Positions 1 through 11,739 of a stretch of DNA of 64,000 bases are shown here, piece after piece. The stretch is from Apostichopus japonicus (taxonomy: Eukaryota; Echinodermata; Holothuroidea; Aspidochirotida; Stichopodidae). The stretch lies in NCBI RefSeq assembly GCF_037975245.1, contig NC_092567.1, positions 18,854,876 to 18,918,875 on the forward strand. The letters run 5' to 3'. Each line of letters starts with the position of its first letter. Position 1 is the first letter of the stretch. Both the position numbers and the translations under genes were made by a program. The notes under the pieces were generated by a model. The model did not search any database. It saw only the letters and a list, made by a program, of their open reading frames with translations, and was not told the origin of the DNA.

Positions 1-855
1 ACGCCACAAATTATGATGCAATTGCATATTGCATTTCCGACATATTGACGTACACGACTACGTCACATCCGCTTGGAGTAAAAAGACGGGAAAATCGGGA
101 TTTAATTTACAAAACGTACCTTTGCAATTAGCTCTCAAGGTAATTATAAGTTTCAAGTTCACAGATCTTTCCAGTGCTGTGGGGTTTGCCTTAGAAAGTA
201 TTCTTATGAAGCGCCCTCACATGGAGAGCAACTTACTCTGAGCTAATACATGGATATCACGTGAAAGCATCGATCTGCCATAATATGCATTCGGAGGTTC
301 AGCTTCCTATAGACCTCTTCATTTAGACACCATAATTAATCAGGCTAACCATAATGGTAAACCTATAGGGTGAGGGTTAACGCCATAATTGTTTGGAAAT
401 TCTTTTCGAAGTCGAAAACCTTTCCACTTAATGCCGCACATATAAATTTTAGTTCCAACCAAGATTTTGACTTTCTTAAGACTTTTATATTTTGGACATG
501 CCATTCTCCAGTGATTCTGTGACGTTATCACACTCGTTTGGAAGGTGGTGAAGTTTTCCATAGAAACTATTAGTTCTGCAAGTTTCTTTCGATTTTTAGC
601 CTCAGTTTGAAAATATGGCCAGTTTAGCATTTTAACCATTTTTAACTTCTAAACCAGAAATGGTATGAGCATCCGTCTCGAATATGTTTGGGAACTAGTG
701 ACCCACTAAGCCATAAATTTAGAAGATCGGACCCCCCCCCCCCCCACTCTTACGGAATACCTTTGAGAAAACAGGTGTATTGGACTATATATGCTACAAA
801 ACATGAGCATTATTATGTATAGCTGATCATGTGAAGGTTTATATAGAAGCACTCC
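1..855. other. Non-coding flank left of the LTR element
   Basis: No gene recognised. A poly-C run lies near 731-745. The short open frames here (for example 340-639 minus) show no family resemblance or splice context. Confidence 0.6.
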
Positions 856-1384
856 TTTAGACGCTAGGGTTATTAGGTGGTAAATTATATGAAATATAAA
901 AGTACGTCACTCACCTCAAACACTACAGTCCTATTTGCGCTAGGTCGCCGTCTCGTACGAATCCTACAGACAGAATCCAATTAAAAATCCAAACACAAAT
1001 TCCGCTATCAAAATCCTAATCCATAAAAACAATTCGCCCGGAAGCGGGGCAACACGTATCCGATTTGATATTGAATAAAAGTAGGGAAAAACAATTAAAG
1101 TTTTCCGTTTAAGCGTAATTTCGTCGTAAGTATAAGCGTTGTCGATCCGTTGAATATCGTAATCCAAGTCGTAGTCGTTAGTCGTAAAAAGCTCTATACT
1201 ATCTATCGTTGTGTGAAAGATTTCGCTTATCGTTCGTCGGAATAAAACCATCCATTGTTTTATCGAAACCAAATGTCTCTTGACCTAGTATTAGTCATGA
1301 CATTGATGAAGTGATTATTGATCGTAATTAATCTTCTAAAATTGAGGGCGCACTTTCGATTTGATAAAAGTGAAGTCCTCTACA
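856..1384 (-). repeat. 3' LTR of the Ty3/gypsy element
   Basis: Matches 5573-6101 at a constant offset of 4717 with no difference seen by eye. It contains a 102-codon open frame (964-1272) also found in the other LTR, which is LTR sequence and not a gene. Confidence 0.93.
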
Positions 1385-1468
1385 TAGCCCCCTTCCAGAT
1401 CACTCGCGAAAAAGAGTGATCGATAAGAAAAACAAAACGTTATATAAAACATATATGTACACAGTTCT

Positions 1469-4000
1469 TCACCTATATCGCACTGGCCAATGAACCCGCC
1501 TACCTGATCGCGTAACGGTCTTTGGCTTGGGGTCAGGCTGTATGAGTCCGGTGGGCGTATCGTCAGAGTGGCGTGTCTTGGTTGAAACTTCGTCGTTCTC
1601 GAAAGAGGGCGTGGGCAAAGTAAGCGGTTCGGTCGGTTCCACAAGTTCATCGCCTTCAGCATACGCGACCTTTAACCTGTCAATCGACACTGTGTCGTGT
1701 TTGCAATTGATGTCCAATACAAATGTTTTGTCCCCCCTGGAAATGACACGGAAAGGCCCTCGGTACGGAGGTTGCAGTGGACGTTTCACTGAATCGACTC
1801 TAACCCAAACGTGTGTGCAGTGCTGAAGATCGTCGGACTGCTGCGCATGTCGTTGATTTGGCCTGGTGTCGGTCCGTTTTAAATCGGCCATCTGACGTTT
1901 CAGGCGGTCGACGAAAATTGTAGGGTCAAGTTCTTTCACGTCAGGAACAGGAGATACCAGTTGACATGGCACGCGAAGAGTAGTACCGAAAACTAATTCC
2001 GCTGCACTGCACCCGAGGTCGGCTTTTAGCGTTGTACGTATGCTTAACAAAACAAGTGGCAAAACCTCGGCCCACTTGGAAGGATCGCGTTGAGCTTTGA
2101 TGGATGATTTGAGATGCCTATGGAAGCGTTCCACAAGCCCATTGGATATCGGGTGATACGCAGTCGTACGTATTCGTTTGCTGCCGAGAAGAGCGGTCAG
2201 TTGTTTGAACAGAGCAGATTCGAATTGAGCGCCTCTATCCGTCGTTATAGTCGAGGGCACACCGAAAATGGAAATCCATCTGCTGACAAATGCTTCAGCT
2301 ACAGTCTGGGCAGTGATATCTGGAATACAGATTGCTTCCGGCCAACGAGTGAAGCGGTCGATAACGGTGAGGAGGTATTTGTATCCTCTTGACGGTGGGA
2401 GTGGGCCCACAATGTCCAAATGAATGTGTTCAAAACGAGCATCGGGGACAGCAAAAGTACCAAGTGGCGTCGTCGTGTGTCGGTGCACTTTGGCGCGTTG
2501 GCAGGACTCACAGGATTTAGCCCATGACCTGACGTCTTTGTTTATGTTGGGCCACACGAAACGGTCCGTGATAAGTTTCCGTGTTGCTCTGATTCCAGGA
2601 TGCGACATGGAGTGAAGTGAATTAAAAATGTCTTTCCGAAACACCTTTGGTATAAACGGTCGAGGTGAACCGGTTGACATATCACACCATATCGTGCCAG
2701 GTGATGATGGGAGCGGAATCTCCTGAAATTTCATGACAGTGGAGTCCTTCAATTCCTGAAGCTGAATGTCATGTTGTTGTTTTGCAGCGATTTGAGCAAA
2801 GTCGATCAGGGTAGATGAGGGCAAACCTTGACGGAATGCGTTAACGCCTAAACGAGACAGTGCGTCTGCGACGACATTGTCCTTTCCACTGACGTGGCGA
2901 ATATCCGCCGTGAACTGGGAAACGAAATCCAGATGCCGTATCTCTCTCGGTGAGTAGCGGTCGGTACTAGTTTTTAACGCGTACGTTAGTGGTTTGTGGT
3001 CGGTGAGAATGAAGAATTGTCGTCCCTCTAGTATATGACGGAAATGACGTATTGCCGAGTATATTGCTAGTAGTTCACGACCAAATGCACTGTATCGCGA
3101 TTCTGTCTCGCTTAGTTTTCGAGAGAAAAACGAGATTGGATGCCAAACTCCTTCAATATTTTGCTGTAACACGCCTCCTAAGGCTTTATCCGAGGCGTCC
3201 ACCATTAATGAAAGGGGTTTGGATGAGTCGGGATGCGTAAGGAGAGTTGCGTTGGCGAGCGCTCGTTTGCTCTCCTCGAATGATTCGGATGCTTCGTCAT
3301 TCCAGTCAATCGGTGCTGACTTGGGCTTCTTTCCCGCTAATAAGTCTGTTAACGGGTGTAAAATACTGGAACATCTCGGGATGAATCTCCTATAAAAGTT
3401 GATAAGTCCAAGATATTCTCGAAGTTTGCGTAACGAATTTGGTTTCGGAAATTCGGCTATGGCTTGCACTTTCTCCGGGAGAGGTGATATTCCTTTGGAG
3501 CTCAATTTGTGTCCAAGAAATTCGAGTTCTGGAACACCGAACTGACACTTAGTTGGATTGATCACCACTCCGTAATCTGCGAGTCTGGCAAACAGCTGTT
3601 TAAGGTGACGGGTATGTTCCTCTGGGGAATTGCTGGCCACGAGTACGTCATCAATGTAAGTGTAGCAAAATGGCAAACCGCGCGTTACCTCGTCCATGAA
3701 GCGTTGGAACGTCTGGGCGGCATTGCGGAGTCCAAACGGCATTCGTTTAAATTCGAAGAGGCCGAAAGGAGTTGTGATGGCCGTTTTGCAAATATCGGAG
3801 TCTTCCACCGGGATTTGATGGTAGGCTCGCACTAAATCAATTTGGAATAAATTGATGTTCCCGACAGTGAAGTTGAAAAATCGTGAATGTGTGGAATAGG
3901 GTAGCGGTCTGGAATGGTAACGTTGTTTAGGGCTCGATAATCGCCACATGGCCTCCAATCTCCGTTCTTTTTGGGCACCATGTGTAGAGGGGATGACCAA
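1469..4000 (-). CDS. pol: pol part 2: reverse transcriptase, RNase H, integrase
   Basis: 843-codon frame; homology begins only around 3846 (residue 52), so its first ~50 residues are out-of-frame sequence. Domains: reverse transcriptase with Tyr-Ile-Asp-Asp at residues 115-118; RNase H about 262-383 with Asp268, Glu309, Asp334 and Asp379 in the expected motifs; integrase zinc finger with His463, His467, Cys497, Cys500; integrase catalytic core with Asp529, Asp588 and Glu624; a GPY/F-type module (Gly-Pro-Phe) at 748-750. All catalytic residues are kept. The short Arg-rich tail is typical of the family. Loss of frame with part 1 is the only defect seen. Confidence 0.92.
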   Translation of the reverse strand: MVIPSTHGAQKERRLEAMWRLSSPKQRYHSRPLPYSTHSRFFNFTVGNINLFQIDLVRAYHQIPVEDSDICKTAITTPFGLFEFKRMPFGLRNAAQTFQRFMDEVTRGLPFCYTYIDDVLVASNSPEEHTRHLKQLFARLADYGVVINPTKCQFGVPELEFLGHKLSSKGISPLPEKVQAIAEFPKPNSLRKLREYLGLINFYRRFIPRCSSILHPLTDLLAGKKPKSAPIDWNDEASESFEESKRALANATLLTHPDSSKPLSLMVDASDKALGGVLQQNIEGVWHPISFFSRKLSETESRYSAFGRELLAIYSAIRHFRHILEGRQFFILTDHKPLTYALKTSTDRYSPREIRHLDFVSQFTADIRHVSGKDNVVADALSRLGVNAFRQGLPSSTLIDFAQIAAKQQHDIQLQELKDSTVMKFQEIPLPSSPGTIWCDMSTGSPRPFIPKVFRKDIFNSLHSMSHPGIRATRKLITDRFVWPNINKDVRSWAKSCESCQRAKVHRHTTTPLGTFAVPDARFEHIHLDIVGPLPPSRGYKYLLTVIDRFTRWPEAICIPDITAQTVAEAFVSRWISIFGVPSTITTDRGAQFESALFKQLTALLGSKRIRTTAYHPISNGLVERFHRHLKSSIKAQRDPSKWAEVLPLVLLSIRTTLKADLGCSAAELVFGTTLRVPCQLVSPVPDVKELDPTIFVDRLKRQMADLKRTDTRPNQRHAQQSDDLQHCTHVWVRVDSVKRPLQPPYRGPFRVISRGDKTFVLDINCKHDTVSIDRLKVAYAEGDELVEPTEPLTLPTPSFENDEVSTKTRHSDDTPTGLIQPDPKPKTVTRSGRRVHWPVRYR

Positions 4001-4683
4001 TTGCTGTTAGATTGTCGGACGATCCCAAGTTGCAGCATGTGGTCAAATTCTTGTCGAGCGATAGTTAGCTTGTTGGGCGGTAGACGACGTGTGCGAGAAA
4101 AAACGGGTGCTCCGATCGTGTTAATATAGTGCGTTACCGAATGTTTCACCTGTGTTTCTTCAAAAGTTACCCGCAAAATTTCTGGGAATTCCTTTAATAG
4201 AGCATGATAAGGTGAATCATTAGGTGTTGTGGCAAACATCGGACAAAGGGACGTTTCTTCAGTTGAAATGCCTTCAATAGTCAGATTGGTTAACCTGTCG
4301 ATAAGTGTATTATTTCGAATATCGACAAGTAATCCAAAATATCGTAAGAAATCACAACCGAGAATAGCAGTTTCCACGTCGGCGATCACAAAGACCCACG
4401 GAAAGTTCCTACGCAAACCAATATTGAGTGTTAGTGACTTGTGCCCGAAAGTGTCTATTTTGGTCCGATTTGCCGCTTGAAGATATGGCCCCTTTCCGCG
4501 ATTATATAGGTCACAACGTACGGGGGGTACCACACTGACCGCTGCCCCTGTATCAATGAGAAAACGTTTCGTGGTGGTTCTGTCACGAATGTAAAACAGG
4601 CGGCTTCGATTTTGGCCAACGCTCGCCACCGTTACACGCTGGCCTGTTCGTTTTCCGGCTTTAAATTGCTTGGATACTTGCAT
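3832..4683 (-). CDS. pol: pol part 1: aspartic protease and start of reverse transcriptase
   Basis: First part of the retrotransposon pol frame, -1 relative to gag. Residues 41-52 carry the retropepsin active site (Phe-Leu-Ile-Asp-Thr-Gly-Ala), with the later Ile-Leu-Gly-Cys-Asp-Phe-Leu flap-side motif. From about residue 200 the fingers of the reverse transcriptase follow (Ser-Ser-Pro...Pro-Lys-Lys-Asn-Gly, then [11 protein letters not shown]). The frame stops at 3832, within the motif before the first catalytic Asp, while the homology continues in another frame. The break is a single-base frameshift in an A run at about 3838-3846. An assembly error in the A run is an alternative to a true mutation. 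Confidence 0.88.
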   Translation of the reverse strand: MQVSKQFKAGKRTGQRVTVASVGQNRSRLFYIRDRTTTKRFLIDTGAAVSVVPPVRCDLYNRGKGPYLQAANRTKIDTFGHKSLTLNIGLRRNFPWVFVIADVETAILGCDFLRYFGLLVDIRNNTLIDRLTNLTIEGISTEETSLCPMFATTPNDSPYHALLKEFPEILRVTFEETQVKHSVTHYINTIGAPVFSRTRRLPPNKLTIARQEFDHMLQLGIVRQSNSNWSSPLHMVPKKNGDWRPCGDYRALNNVTIPDRYPIPHIHDFSTSLSGTSIYSKLI

Positions 4684-5459
4684 GGCGCTCTACATTTCCT
4701 GGCCTTATCACCAAATGATTGATGATACCAACAAATATCACTGTCGACGTTACTGGGATTATTTGACTGGGAACTGAATCTTTGTCGGCTTCGAGATCGG
4801 CTTCGACTGCGCTCCCTGACCTCTGACTTTAGTGAAGCAATTTGGGCAGTGAGTTCACGGACTTGTTCACTTAGTTGTTGCACTTCTGATTTTTGTGCCT
4901 GGGCCTGGGGTGTTTGTATGGCAGCGATGGGAGGATATGCAGGAGTAACTTCCATGATTTTATCCGCTAACTCGGCTACGGTTTCTATCGGTGTGGTGTC
5001 GCTCATCGACGCCAGAATTAGTTGGGCGCTCGATGGAAGTCGCTGAACAAAAAGTTGTTTCAAAATGTTCGCATGAAGGGTGTTTGTACCTAGCAGCTGA
5101 CGCATTTTGCGCAACAGTTGCGTGGGTTTTCGATCCCCCAATTCTTCAGAAATTAACAACTGGTGGAGCCGTTTTTGCTCCGAAGCCGTTGTTCGCTTAA
5201 TCAACTCCTCCTTTAGTTTTTTATAGGGTTGGTCGCTTGGCTTACTTATGAGCAAGTCGCGTACTTCCTGGGCTATTTCCGGTTGTAGGGACGATATCAC
5301 GTAGGAATATTTTGTATCCTCGTTAGTAACTCTCCTCGTTACGAATTGCGCCTCAACCTGTGCGAACCAGATAATTGGGTCATTGGGCCAGTACGGAGGT
5401 AATTTAATACTAACTGCGGATAGCGATTGTTGTGTTTCGTGTGAATTTTCTGGATCCAT
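4632..5459 (-). CDS. gag: gag polyprotein of the Ty3/gypsy element
   Basis: Structural capsid/nucleocapsid protein of the retrotransposon. The frame is open from 5558, but the Met at 5459 (followed by Asp-Pro-Glu-Asn) is the likelier start because the preceding residues look like leader sequence, giving about 275 aa. The N-terminal half has the Leu-Pro-Pro-Tyr-Trp and Trp-Phe-Ala-Gln-Val-Glu pattern common in invertebrate gypsy gag. An Arg/Ser-rich stretch precedes a zinc-knuckle-like segment of the Trp-Tyr-His...Phe-Gly...Ala...Cys...Pro-Cys type near the C-terminus, seen in many invertebrate gypsy gags. It overlaps the protease frame by about 50 bases in the -1 frame, consistent with programmed frameshifting. 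No internal stop. Confidence 0.88.
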   Translation of the reverse strand: MDPENSHETQQSLSAVSIKLPPYWPNDPIIWFAQVEAQFVTRRVTNEDTKYSYVISSLQPEIAQEVRDLLISKPSDQPYKKLKEELIKRTTASEQKRLHQLLISEELGDRKPTQLLRKMRQLLGTNTLHANILKQLFVQRLPSSAQLILASMSDTTPIETVAELADKIMEVTPAYPPIAAIQTPQAQAQKSEVQQLSEQVRELTAQIASLKSEVRERSRSRSRSRQRFSSQSNNPSNVDSDICWYHQSFGDKARKCRAPCKYPSNLKPENEQASV

Positions 5460-5552
5460 GATGTACAGTATTATATTATTCCAATGCGAAAAACAGTAGT
5501 AAAAAATTATGCGATTTTTAGTACATGGGAAGTATTCAAGGCAACCTAGCTG

Positions 5553-5571
5553 AATCACGTCGGGGTCACCA
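5553..5571 (-). promoter_or_regulatory. Primer binding site, tRNA-Trp type
   Basis: The plus strand reads AATCACGTCGGGGTCACCA, which is the 3' end of animal tRNA-Trp including CCA. On the element strand this is the complementary primer site, starting TGGTGACC, one base from the LTR. The tRNA match is from family knowledge; a tRNA search would confirm it. Confidence 0.85.
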
Positions 5572-5572
5572 C

Positions 5573-6101
5573 TTTAGACGCTAGGGTTATTAGGTGGTAA
5601 ATTATATGAAATATAAAAGTACGTCACTCACCTCAAACACTACAGTCCTATTTGCGCTAGGTCGCCGTCTCGTACGAATCCTACAGACAGAATCCAATTA
5701 AAAATCCAAACACAAATTCCGCTATCAAAATCCTAATCCATAAAAACAATTCGCCCGGAAGCGGGGCAACACGTATCCGATTTGATATTGAATAAAAGTA
5801 GGGAAAAACAATTAAAGTTTTCCGTTTAAGCGTAATTTCGTCGTAAGTATAAGCGTTGTCGATCCGTTGAATATCGTAATCCAAGTCGTAGTCGTTAGTC
5901 GTAAAAAGCTCTATACTATCTATCGTTGTGTGAAAGATTTCGCTTATCGTTCGTCGGAATAAAACCATCCATTGTTTTATCGAAACCAAATGTCTCTTGA
6001 CCTAGTATTAGTCATGACATTGATGAAGTGATTATTGATCGTAATTAATCTTCTAAAATTGAGGGCGCACTTTCGATTTGATAAAAGTGAAGTCCTCTAC
6101 A
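5573..6101 (-). repeat. 5' LTR of the Ty3/gypsy element
   Basis: Upstream LTR in element orientation, so it should hold the promoter. Its inner edge abuts the primer binding site; its outer edge abuts the short target duplication. Confidence 0.93.
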
Positions 6102-6880
6102 CTCCTTCCTTCCACAAATTGTTCTCATCTGTTATTGGTATATTTCGAATCAGCCTGCTGAACTTTGGTCCGGTAGTTAGCTATTCACACATCTTACATC
6201 ACTGCTCATTTATTAGCCGTGCTGCTGGGGTATTTTTCTTTATTATTCACTTTTCTTAAAGGATGAGTACATCATTTACAAAAGGGCAATGAGCAGCCTA
6301 GTAATGAGCAAATAAGAAACCAGAAAGTCAAAGATTTAGTGATTCCTTGCCCATAGGAGAAATTTTGCTAGGGCTTTGATTTCAACTTGAGAGATTTGGA
6401 TATATCATGTTTGTAGGTTATTCACAGTTTGGGCTGTATTGACCTTCACCAAAACAATAGGGTTCTTTAATTAATATGGATCATCGACATACCAAGTACA
6501 TATCGAAATCTTATTGCTTACTAAAAAGATACTGGCCAGAGAGAACCTACAGGAACTCAGCAACTTACGAGAAATGCAGCGCGTACACCGGTTTCGTTGC
6601 GACAGTTTTGTACGGATGCCTGATCCGGACGAAGAAATGATATATAGCTTGTGCATCATGATCGTAGGGCAGAAACATGTATGTGATGACTGTATGGTCG
6701 ATGTTGGGTACCGTAGAATGGGTTTTCTGAAAACTACTTCTCTTGACCTCAAAGGAAATTTGACACGCATGAAATTCCACAGCGGTTTTGTTCTCACCAA
6801 AGGCAATCTACGTGCTTTGTTTGTACATTAACGCAATTTCACTTTTAGAGTAATTTTTTTTACAAGATTTTCAGACTTTC
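6102..6880. other. No recognised gene
   Basis: Unique-looking sequence right of the LTR element. A 105-codon plus-strand frame at 6514-6831 starts from ATG but has no recognisable domain and lies next to TGACCT-type repeat sequence, so it is not called as a gene. Confidence 0.5.
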
Positions 6881-7215
6881 ACCTCTGCTGGCCTCAAAGA
6901 CTGTTGACCCGCATCCAATATAATGGGGATCTTCTACACAATATGGGCCATCTACATACTAAGTATGAAATCCTTCCAAGTTACCCCTTCCTATAAGATA
7001 TTGTGTTTACAAGCAGTTTAAGAGGTTTTTAGTTGACCTCTGGTGACCTCAAATGACCCTTGACCTCCGCCAAAAACAATAGTAGTCTTTTTCCTAATAT
7101 GGGTTACCCACATGTAGAGTATGAGTTAAATACAAGCTTCAATTATTGAGATAACGTGTTTACAAGAAAGTGTCACATACACACACACGCACACCCACGC
7201 GAACCCACACAATCA
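6880..7215 (+). repeat. Degenerate TGACCT-type repeat with CA-rich end
   Basis: Contains the phrases seen in the larger TGACCT family, such as TTGACCTCTGGTGACCTC, a 'passage through AACAATAG' block and a final ACACACAC-rich run (about 7177-7215). Much shorter and more diverged than the copies at 24277-28190. Confidence 0.6.
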
Positions 7216-10200
7216 CCATCGCATTGATTTCTTCAGCCTTTGGCAAGGAATCAAGAAGAGACCTGTTTCTGGATATAATGCCCCAGAGAACTACAGCAAC
7301 TGAAATACAATGACTCAGACTTTCCTAATTTATTCTTTTTATTTCAAACCAAAAATATAGTATAAATGTAAAAATACACGAGGTACACAAAATATGAATA
7401 TATAGGGTAAGAGAAAAGATGTGATAAGGAGCTTGAAATAAACTTGATTGAAATGTACTGTAAATGTCATTACAATCCCAGCTACCTATACCACTCCACC
7501 CCCTCCAAAGTAATACTAGTAAAAAAACAACAACAATAATAATAACAACAATAAGAATGACGATGAATAATAATCATAATAAAAGGCATTTACATTAAGT
7601 TGCCCATGGATTGGTTACCTGAAACTCTCGACCCGCCCACCCTCCCCCACCTCACCCCTCCGCTTTTCTTAATGGATGTGTGCAAGTTATCATGGTTCAC
7701 TATTTCACTCAACAAATACTGCAACATGCTTGGACCACATAAACACTGAATGCTCCAAACCACCGTACTTCAGATGTTGTCAGCAACTGTTTCCATCGTT
7801 GAGGCAATTCAAGTAACACACTTTGCATTGAATTGGTGCCTTCATGAATAAAATGTAGTAAAATAAACGAATAGTTAGGAAGCAGTACAATATATTTCGT
7901 AGATTTCAAGAAGTTAAAAAAAAAAAAAAAATCAACAACTGTTCATAACTTTCTGCAGATCATTTCTCATGTTTTTGCTATGTTGTGGCTCCTGCTTCAA
8001 GGTGTCCTGGGTATTACAGGGTATAACACAAAGTCATTGCCCACTAAACCATGAGTATGAAGCATTGAATTCAATGAATTTTAATTATTTCTAGAAGTTT
8101 ATGCTCTTACTCATACAGTATGCTATGATGATGCTATGATGGATGGCTAGTTGTCAATTAAAAAAGAACAAATTAAAACCATGAGATAAACACAATCACT
8201 TCACATACTGAGAGGTGCCTGGTACTTACTGCATTGGTCAGGAGAGAAAACCCATATGTTACCTTCATGTTTATAGTTAAGTCTCTATTTTTCCATTTCT
8301 TCTTTGTTTTAAATGATTTGCTTGTAATCCTATCAAGAATATTGTTTCCCAGAAGACATACTGTGTTTATGCTTCTAATTGGCAACACCTCTCAGTTTTA
8401 GTCAGATACCCCCAGCCCCTCAACCTCCACCCTAAAGTATTACAAAGTGCTGACTGACAGGTGGTGGTTCCCAGTGTCAGCCACTATAGAACAACAATAC
8501 TTGTCCATACTTTTGGGGGTATTTTGGCACAGAGATTAGTCAAACTTTTGGCTTTAAAGGTAGTCAGTATAGGCCCCAAATTATAGCATGCTATAACTGC
8601 TAGAAGTTTTCAAAAAGTACTTTCCTGGAGGTCTTTACTATAGATACAAACTGTTCTCAGAAATTGTTAAGGAACACACAAGATGACTAAATGTCCCAGT
8701 TAGGAAATTTCCTCGAAGTTTGTAATAAAAAAAAGTTTAAGAATTTTGACCAAAGGTGACCATATTTGAATATCTAGCATAGTTGAAGCCACTATAGTAT
8801 ACCTTTAAGAGGAACCCCACCTGGAATTAGTGATTTACTTGAAACACTCAATGCATATCTACTTTCTTTACCGGGCCTCTATATTGCACAAAACATTTTA
8901 CTCATTAACTTTTTCCTTGCAAGAATATAAAGAAATTCCAAGAGACCTTTACATAGCAATAGGAACAGTGACACCAATTTATGTGTTCGTTATGCTGTCC
9001 CCAATTCCCACCCCACTCACTTACTCACATATTGTCATTTTGTAATATATTATCAAGAGATAATTGCTATTGCAGTTGAAGTCTCATTTTTACTGGACAC
9101 TGCCTTGATATACCATTCTATGTGAGATCAACCTCACCTTCTAGTTTACAGACACACTCACTATGCACAACATTAACTATACAGTATGTGGATATGAATC
9201 TAATTATTCATAAAGTACCTGCACTTTTTGAGGTAATGTTCCTCCATAGGCTTATGTGTGCTGTGTCCACCACTTTCCATTTACCAGTTCCAGTATTAAA
9301 CACTTCTGGGGTGGTACAGTGCCCTAAAATGGACAAAACTTAGACAGATAATATATGTGATTCAGTGACTAATGCATGTCCTTAATGGAAAACTGGGGAA
9401 CACAGAATAGCAAATACTAAGGGAGAAATTATGGAGAACATTATACAAGATGAACATTGTTCATGATAACTATATCTGGGGCAGTGAGTTGCAAAGGTAA
9501 GCACAAATGGATTACAGGTGAAAATATGGGTTTATTTCCAGTCATCAAATGGTGCTTATGAACACATTGGCTTTACAAGAGGTGCTCAAAATCATCCATT
9601 GTTAGCTCAGCCATGCCAACATGCTGTAATATTTGCATAGTTCAACAATTTGTTTCTGATGAGAAATGTATGCCTATGTGTGTAATAAAAATTTCTTGTT
9701 TAAACATATGGGCCTACAGAGCATCCGGGTGGGAACCTTCAGGTCCACTAACTACAGACATTTCCATACACATGGCTTATAGTGGATAACCAGTTTGCTG
9801 AAAGCTGTTCTTCTCTTTATAGATTAGTTATCTGTTCCAGTAGTTCCAAAGTATGAGATGGCAACATCCAAACATGTTTCCTTTTAACAGTTTTTGTTGC
9901 TGTTTAATCTGAAGTTAGCTGCCGAGCTAACAACTCATTTTGAGTCTTTCATTTGAACACCAGTGGATGGTCTATAATGAAGTCATGATTACTTTAAAAT
10001 TACCCCTACCATTCACATTTGTTGTGTACAGTGATGGACACTAGAAAGCAAGATTATCACAGAGAAAATTCCTATGTAGACAATGTGAGGAAATTCAACG
10101 AGAGCTTTGCCACTGAAAACTCCTGTAATTCCTTTTGTTACAAGTATCATGATGGTGCCGAATACTTGACCTTCTTTTTGGAAACTGTTTGGCTGTATGA

Positions 10201-10775
10201 TATCTGTTGATGGAATTGAACCACCTGCTGAATGAATTCTGCATCACCAGAACAGATTATATAATGGCCTAACAAGTTCCAAAAAGAAAGAAATCAATTT
10301 GGTCTATGTTTCTAGCACCTAGAACATTAAAACTGAAGTCTAATTTTGGAGTTGAATGTCAAAAAACAAATCATCCCTCAATACAATTGCTACACATACT
10401 GTAGGGAATGAAACTTTGGAGAACCACCAGCAGGGGGATGAATGTATGAATATGATGAAACAGTCATGGATGTGGAGTAAATCTCCACTATATGGAAAGT
10501 ACATTGCATTCCACACAGCCCACAGATTTTGAGAAGACTTCATCAGGGGAAGAATAATCTTGTGCAACCTGTAAAAATGTTTTTTTGCTGACAATGTTAT
10601 TAATGGCCAATCACAATTTACAACGAATATCATAGCATGTACAGGCCTATTGAAGTTCGATGAGTTTACACAGTTGGAGACCATTGCATTTCAATATCTC
10701 AATCAGACCATTGTTTGTCTTCAAATCTATCATATTTCTGAAATATCATGAGGAAATAGGAATAATTAATAGGCC
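7216..10775. other. Non-coding AT-rich stretch, nothing recognised
   Basis: About 3.5 kb without a recognisable gene, RNA gene or repeat. Short open frames only; an A run lies at 7916-7930 and imperfect ATA/AAC repeats near 7525-7580. Confidence 0.5.
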
Positions 10776-11046
10776 GTGGCTATTCTTACGACTAGTCGTA
10801 ACAATTATTTATAAACTTTTCTTACGAAAAAGGCGAATTCAAGCGCAGTAAAGTAAATAAAGCAACTGCGCATGTAGTAGGGGTAACCCTAACCCTACCC
10901 TAACTTTAATCCTAAACCCCAATCCTAACCCTAACCGGAAATTATTGTTACTCCTGGTCGTAAAAAATAGTACTCCTGTCATAAAAATAGCAACTGCGCA
11001 TGCGTAATCGGAAATTATTCTTACGAACAGTCGTAAGAATAGCCAC
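10776..11046. mobile_element. MITE with telomere-like core
   Basis: Terminal inverted repeats: the left end GTGGCTATTCTTACGACT (10776-10793) is matched in reverse complement at 11029-11046. About 271 bp. Secondary inverted motifs (CGTAA blocks, and ACTGCGCATG at 10864 and 10992) lie inside. The core (about 10883-10936) holds degenerate CCCTAA repeats. No clear target duplication was found. Class not assigned. Confidence 0.7.
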
Positions 11047-11739
11047 TTTGTAATTAATATCCTCTTGTTTGAACAAACGTAGGACTGGAGAAGAAACATT
11101 ATATAGCCTAGACCTACCTGCCTGGAAGATCCACACGAATCTTCAACACGTCCTTCATCATGAGTTTCGTTTTCAGATAATTAGGTGCAGGTGCCATACG
11201 AGCTATAAACGTTAACATTAAATGTACTGTTACTGTTAGGCCTTTGCCTATTTAATTATTAGGGCCTAGCCTACTCCAGTCTCACGTCTCAGTGTGTAAC
11301 TTGAAGTCATATGGACGAATTGTCAAGTAACGCAATAACGTTGTTCTGTGAAAATCCGACCACTTTTACTTGGTAGTCCTCAGCACAGTTACCGGGCACA
11401 AATGCATTGCGTTCATATCAAAAATAGGAACTGAAGGCTTCACTTGGTTGTTCAGCGTAATAAAGTGACTGTAAGTATTGGCCTTGGCTATTACTAACGT
11501 AAGTCCATGTACACCACTGAAACCGGGGTCGGCATAAGTTTACACAAGGGCGCAGACATGTTGTTTATCCAGGAAATGCCTGCGATTGGCTGAAACCCTA
11601 AATCTTTTCTGAGATCTATTTTGATTGGTGCTAACATTCTGTGACAACGTCGTAGTGCAAATGCTGAGCACATGAAAGGTCAAATGTCGGTCAAATTGAT
11701 TAGACCAATTAAAAACTAGAGCACCAATGGTGCAGAAGC

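Larger units (their letters stand above)
856..6101 (-). mobile_element. Ty3/gypsy LTR retrotransposon, nearly intact
   Basis: Two 529-bp direct repeats (856-1384 and 5573-6101) flank gag and pol reading frames on the minus strand. In element orientation the LTR begins TGTAGAGG. A tRNA-Trp-type primer binding site lies just inside the 5' LTR and a purine-rich tract (about 1385-1396) just inside the 3' LTR. A short target duplication, CTCC or ACTCC (851-855 and 6101-6105), flanks the element; the shared A makes 4 or 5 bp equally readable. Protein order is gag, protease, reverse transcriptase, RNase H, integrase, which defines Ty3/gypsy (Metaviridae). I saw no difference between the LTRs, so insertion looks recent, yet pol carries a one-base frameshift, so this copy is probably non-autonomous. 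Confidence 0.95.

Noticed and set aside
964-1272. 102-codon minus frame, identical at 5681-5989
   Set aside because: Lies within the LTRs; identical because the LTRs are.
10883-10936. Telomere or chromosome end
   Set aside because: Short and degenerate, and enclosed by the inverted ends of a MITE.
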